Source: Cristatella mucedo (taxonomy: Eukaryota > Bryozoa > Phylactolaemata > Cristatellidae). From it: a stretch of 64,000 bases of DNA. This document shows positions 59,065-64,000 of the stretch, piece by piece (within the stretch, counting starts at the first letter, position 1; every line of letters starts with the position of its first letter). The translations under genes and the position numbers were made by a program. The notes under the pieces are model-generated. The model did no database searches. It was not told the origin of the DNA and worked only from the letters and a program-made list of their open reading frames with translations. The stretch lies in NCBI GenBank assembly GCA_009760855.2, contig WPIO01000092.1, forward strand, positions 451,001-515,000, given 5' to 3'.

Positions 59065-59885
59065 GCCTTGACCGAACCAGGGATCTAGTAAGATATCTAG
59101 CTAGCCACCTTGCTAGACTGTGCCTGCCTAATCTTAGGCGACGAGGATCGGACGCGCGACGATGGCCTTTCTGGTTGCCATTCTGGTAGCGCCTTCCGGG
59201 AGATTTCGGGCCGGGGTGTTAAAGGCTCAATCGATCTTTCTCGCTCGCTCCCTCCTCGGCACCTTTATAGAGAGAGAGAGAGCAGCCAGAAACGGCAAAG
59301 CTGAATGCTAACATCCTCCGGCGTAAGATGCCACGTTTAGCACCGGCAGGGCGTCATCGCTGCTTGGCACCTCACAGAGCTGGTTCAAAAAGGTAAGTTT
59401 TATAGCTCTTGATTAACCCCACCCACCCACCCCCCCGGGGGAGGGTGGTTGGTGAAGCACTGCCCAGGAGGTGAAGGTTGGGTGTGGGCGGTCCGCCCTT
59501 CTTCCGCTTTCCTTCCTCCCTCCTTTCCTTCCCACCTTTCTCTAAAAAGTAATCGGACGCTCAAGCAAACGACGTGGCCTCCTACCTTTTCCCCCCGCAG
59601 GCTCTAACCAAGGAGCTATTGTTTGAAGAGAGAGCATTGATTTGTGAGCGCAGATGCACGCGATTCTGGCGCAAGGAAATACCTGGCGGCGGCATACCGA
59701 TGTTTAGTCAGAGAGCGATTTGCCTGCGGATCGTATTTTCCGTGCGCTCTGTTTGGCTTTGTTCATAAACGTTGGCTATTGCGGTAAAGCTCGCCTGGGC
59801 CTTGCCAGGGCATCGCTGGCGCTGCACATTTGCTGGTTTAGGTCCTATCGAAGTGGGAAGCATTAGAGGGCACCGGGTCAATAGC
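59065..59885. other. No recognisable gene
   Basis: Contains short C-rich and T/C-rich stretches near 59410-59540 only. Confidence 0.4.
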
Positions 59886-59889
59886 CAGC

Positions 59890-59983
59890 GATCGTACGAT
59901 GAGCCTTTAAGGTATTGGATACCCAAAGATCTGTCCTTGGGCCACTTCTTTTCATAACGTATACCCACTCTCTCTTTTCTCTT

Positions 59984-60027
<44 letters not shown>

Positions 60028-60545
60028 CGATGTAATCCCCACGTACAATGTACGCTGATTTATTCTTATGCTGATGACCGACACGTAGCTGTACAAAGGC
60101 TTTTCCAGCTAGTACTTCTGACATCCGCATTTGGATGGCAACACATTTTCTCAAAGAGAACGACGACACAACCAACGCACTAGCTCTGGTAAAACATGCC
60201 GCCACTCAGAAACTGGAAAGTAACCTTAGAATTAGAGCTCGGCCTGTACATCCTGCACAGTAAGTTGCCTTTGCGCGGGATCTTGGGTCACAACGACTTT
60301 CACTAGAACACGCCACAGTAGCTCCTTACTCAAGTCTGCCTATTTTCAGCTACGCAAAATAATAACAATAATGATGCACTTGATAAAGCGCCCTCAGAGA
60401 ACTCAATCTCTCTCCAGGTCCTTTACGTTAAAATTTGGGCTTGCTTAGATGATGATGTCGCAGTCACGCTGGTCCATATATTTGTGACCTGTCTTCTAGA
60501 CTTCTGTATTTCATTACTTGCAACTCTCCCTTCCTCTCCTCCAAT
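59890..60545 (+). mobile_element. Old L2-like LINE with a nested younger L2 tail
   Basis: Remnants of the RT region (YSYADDRHVAVQRL near 60060) and connection region (CTCAAGTCTGCCTATTTTCAGCTACG) run on the plus strand and resume at 60429 (AAATTTGGGCTTGCTTAGATG). Between them, 60359-60428 is an inverted L2 3' tail ((AAT)n, CACTTGATAAAGCGCCCTC). A (CT)n tract at 59971-60025 also splits the element. Confidence 0.75.
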
Positions 60546-60599
60546 AACACTTCTTACACAACTACTCTCCTTCTGTGGACTATGGCTCATGCTTTTCAG

Positions 60600-60770
60600 C
60601 GGTCCTGAGCTGCTACTTCCATGCCACTCACTACCTCAACTGCTCTCCTGACTCTGCTATGCTTCCCACCTTCTCTTTGTTGCGTGAGATGAAGTCTGTT
60701 GGCGACCAAATGCGCACCGAAAGCCGCTTAGGCTGTGAGTGCGCTATGCAAAACTCTCCTGCGTAACATC
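60600..60770 (+). mobile_element. 3' end of the second LINE-like family
   Basis: GCACCGAAAGCCGCTTAGGC and TGTGAGTGCGCTATGCAAAAC are the reverse complement of the corresponding words at 33.17 and 58.33 kb. Confidence 0.55.
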
Positions 60771-60779
60771 CACATGGTC

Positions 60780-61800
60780 TTTGTGGAGTTACAGACGGAG
60801 ATACATCACAACACGCTTACAGTTGCGTGCAAAGTTTATCAGCAAGTCTTAGCTGTTGTGAACGTCGCAGCTGCCACATTACACCAGCCACGTTTGTTAC
60901 ATCCGTTGTGACGGCCCCTTCTCGAAAGTTCTGATTGGGCGTTAGGTACTCGCTTCCGAAAGTCTTTACGAAAGAAAAGTACTGTCCTCCTCTGCTCACA
61001 CAAGCTTCCTAGCTTGGCTCCTCTCCTGCCGACGTAGCTAGCGAACAAGGAAGGAGGCAGAAAGAAAATTGGAACGAGGCAAGATCGTGGCAGCCTGCCT
61101 CGGGAGCCCGACTCAGAGCCGCACGAAACGCATCCGCGACGTTCTACCCGGCCTTGCGCTCCGCTATGGAAACAGACCCGCTTAGTCGTCTGCACGCCGG
61201 TCGAAGGTCGAAAAGATTCTAGAACCGCTCCCTGCGCCTCCGAGCTACTGATGGGCAGCGGTGGCTCCAGCGAGTCGCGGCGGTGCGCGTGCCTAAACAG
61301 CCTAAACAGCGAGTCCACGTGCTAGAGCGAGCGACTCGGCGCAGGGCAGCAGAGGTGAGCTGCGTCGCTACAGGAAGGAGGCCGGACAGATTGCCGACCC
61401 CGAATGTAGCGACGAGTCGCAATAGCTGGGCACGAGCCACCCCCGCAGATTCGTACGCGTGCGGTTTTGATCGTCATAGTTCACGAACCGCTAATCTCGA
61501 CCCGTTATCAGGGTCAGATTAAAATGCCGGCCTGCGTCTCAAAAGTGGTGCGCCCCTATTAAGCGCATGATCATCGGATGGCTGCCAGGCGACATCCCTA
61601 CGAAAACCAAATTGTGCCGAGCGAAGTCGGCCTGCGAGGAGGCGGCGGCGGCATCGGCGATCGAGCCTCAGCTGCTGGCGACCGCGGACGCCGGCGGAGC
61701 GCCGGGCGCCTTGTCGCTAGCTCACATCTATCCGCCGCTGAGGGCGCTCGGCTGCTGGAACGTTCGCCGGTCAGGGAAAACCCGACTCCACAGCCACCGA
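60780..61800. other. No recognisable gene
   Basis: A short L2-like word (AGCTGTTGTGAACGTCGCAGC) lies near 60850. The rest, CpG-rich from 61.0 kb, shows no known domain. Confidence 0.4.
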
Positions 61801-62345
<545 letters not shown>

Positions 62346-62349
62346 AGAG

Positions 62350-63495
62350 AGAGACAGAGAAGAGAGAGTGGTGGGCGGTTTTATTCAGCCGGCGCCCAGC
62401 GTCGGCTTGAAAACGATCAGGTGGGGGGCCGCTGCGAGTCAGTAGCACTCCGTCACCTGGAGCAGGACGCTGGGCTACCGTGGGGTCTCTCCTTTTCCGT
62501 CGCATCCGCCTCCCCGTCCGCCCGTTTTCGCGTAGCGGCCGGCTCGCCGCGTCGGTGCCGCCTCGGCTCGCTCGACGAGCGGCGCAACGTATGTGGGCAA
62601 GCGGTTAATTGGGACGGCAGCAGGACAGTTGCGGAGCAGGTGCGCTGCCCGCACCGTCGGCGCCACCGATGAGACTTGACGCGCGCCGCGCACCGCAACG
62701 TGGCTAATTGCCGGCCAGCGACGGCTGGCGCAGCCGCGTCCAAAGGGCAGCGAAGCGAAAAGACAACAGGATTCGCGGAGACGCAGCTGTCGCAACATTG
62801 CCACTCCGCCCGGGCGAGTCCGCCGGAGCGAGTCCGCCGGATCAAGTCCGCCGGATCAAGTCCGCCGGTGCGTCCTCGAGTCCGCCGGAGACGGCGCGAG
62901 GCCGACGGCGGCGGGCAATTACAGGGGCGTGCTGCCGTGCGGCGGCGCGCGACGAGCTCCCAAACGGCGGGCGGCGATCGCTGAGAGCACACGCCCCGCC
63001 GCCGCAGCCGCTGCGAGGCTACGCGCGACGGGCCGCAGTTGGCGCGCTCCCGCGCCCAGTCGCGTCATCGGCTGCGCCGACTCGGCAGTTATGCGCGTCG
63101 GTGACGACGCAGCGACGGAGCAATTCGTCGCCCGCGATCGGCTCAGGTCGCGATCGTCCGGTCACGTCTGTTGCTCGGCATTCTTTCCTTTCGCAGCTCG
63201 TCGCTTCCGCCGCAGCGCCGTTCAGACCGCCGAATGGCATACCGCAGCCCCGCCCACCGAGGCTGCATCTCCGTGAGATGAAGCGAAAGAGGCGCATCGT
63301 AGAAGAAGTAGAGAGGAAACCGGATAACCTCGGCCGCCAGCGGTAGGACCGCGGATGCCGAAATTCCCGCGGTCGCCTGCATTCCGTCAGCTCCGTCTAT
63401 CGCTCTCGCTCGAGCGGCGGCGCGCGGATGTAGAAGAGTGCGCGGAATTAAAGAACCGCGAGGAATTTCGAAAGTTTCATCAGCGAGAAACTCGC
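62350..63495. other. CpG-rich segment without recognisable gene
   Basis: High CpG density and several long, overlapping Arg/Ala-rich frames on both strands, typical of GC-rich sequence. A short tandem (CGGATCAAGTCCGC) repeats near 62818-62885. Confidence 0.45.
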
Positions 63496-63499
63496 CTCG

Positions 63500-63640
63500 C
63501 CGCTTCAGTTGGCCCAGCTGTTAAGGCGCTCGCCCCGATCAAGGTCTGGCCGAAGTCGTGGGCTCGAGCCCACGACGGAGTACGCAAAGCGCCTGAAAAG
63601 AGATTAGGTTCTCGTAGGCGCTATTCGATTGAAGGAATTT
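63500..63640 (+). mobile_element. tRNA-derived SINE, family 2
   Basis: Plus-strand copy: TTGGCCCAGCTGTTAAGGCG as A-box region, GTGGGCTCGAGCCCACGAC as B-box region, then the tail GCAAAGCGCCTGAAAAGAGA...TAGGCGCTATTCG. The tail half also belongs to the inverted repeat. Confidence 0.88.
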
Positions 63641-63771
63641 TTTTTAATAACGTCCAGCGCCTCCGCGTTCGCTTGCAGTGACCGGCACGCGCCGGCGACC
63701 GACAGGTGGCGTCCACGATCGCTCCCGTCTGGAACTCGGTAGCGGTCTGAGCGCGATCCTTCCGGCGGCGG
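63573..63771. repeat. Right arm of the perfect 199-bp inverted repeat
   Basis: Exact reverse complement of 55533-55731. Here the SINE is complete on the outer side, so this is the likelier source copy. Confidence 0.92.
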
Positions 63772-64000
63772 TTCGGCAGGCGCGCGCACGATGCAAGGTT
63801 CGGCGACGCACTCAGTCCACCAGCCTTTGGCGTGCATTTGCTTCGTGCCGTCTCTCCGTCTGTAACTTGGCCAAGAAGCGGCGAGCGAGGGTCGAGCGAG
63901 ATGTCGAGCGCTGGCTTCCGGTGCGCTGCCGTTCTGCGTCGCCTGGCGCCGCCGGCATTCGTCGCTCGCTCGTCGGAGCTGGCGCGCTGCGAGCAGCTGC

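Noticed and set aside
62453..63346. Several 100-200-codon frames on both strands
   Set aside because: CpG-rich sequence suppresses stop codons in all frames; the products are Arg/Ala-rich with no known motif.

Overview
This window looks like nuclear DNA from an invertebrate animal. It has spliced genes with GT-AG introns, LINE retrotransposons of the L2/CR1 type, tRNA-derived SINEs, and very many microsatellites. No bacterial operons, CRISPR arrays, rRNA or free-standing tRNA genes are visible. The species cannot be named from the sequence alone; a spiralian or another non-vertebrate with a mosaic CpG landscape would fit.

The one gene I can identify with confidence is dystroglycan (DAG1). 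It lies on the minus strand from a start codon at 36476 to a stop at 14930, in eight proposed coding exons. The exon phases agree at every junction. The model predicts about 1,304 residues (human has 895): signal peptide, alpha-dystroglycan N-terminal domain, furin site after residue 314, Thr/Pro-rich mucin segment, two consecutive cadherin-like plus SEA-like modules, one membrane helix, and a cytoplasmic tail with the conserved PVIF and PPPEYPN blocks. Vertebrate dystroglycan has only one such membrane-proximal module. Here the distal module keeps the autoproteolysis sequence GSVVV and the membrane-proximal module has lost it. The C-terminal PPPY dystrophin-docking motif is also replaced, by QQNF in front of VPP. 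The last exon needs one indel near 16003-16045 to read through.

Layout: 1-12 kb is a transposon graveyard of L2-like LINE fragments and SINEs. 12-14.9 kb holds the presumed dystroglycan 3' region and one unconvincing downstream exon. 14.9-36.5 kb is dystroglycan, its introns full of SINEs, LINE tails and long CT/GA tracts. 37.9-40.4 kb is very CpG-rich and is the best candidate for its promoter and 5' UTR exon. 42.8-46.2 kb is the longest L2-like element, with endonuclease and reverse transcriptase regions, broken by frameshifts. 46-64 kb alternates CpG-rich sequence with no recognisable gene, SINEs, microsatellites, a good L2 C-terminal ORF at 53.8-54.5 kb, and a perfect 199-bp inverted repeat (55.5 kb and 63.6 kb).

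All coordinates of repeats and domain boundaries were read by eye. Comparisons with human dystroglycan rest on general knowledge of that protein, not on a search.
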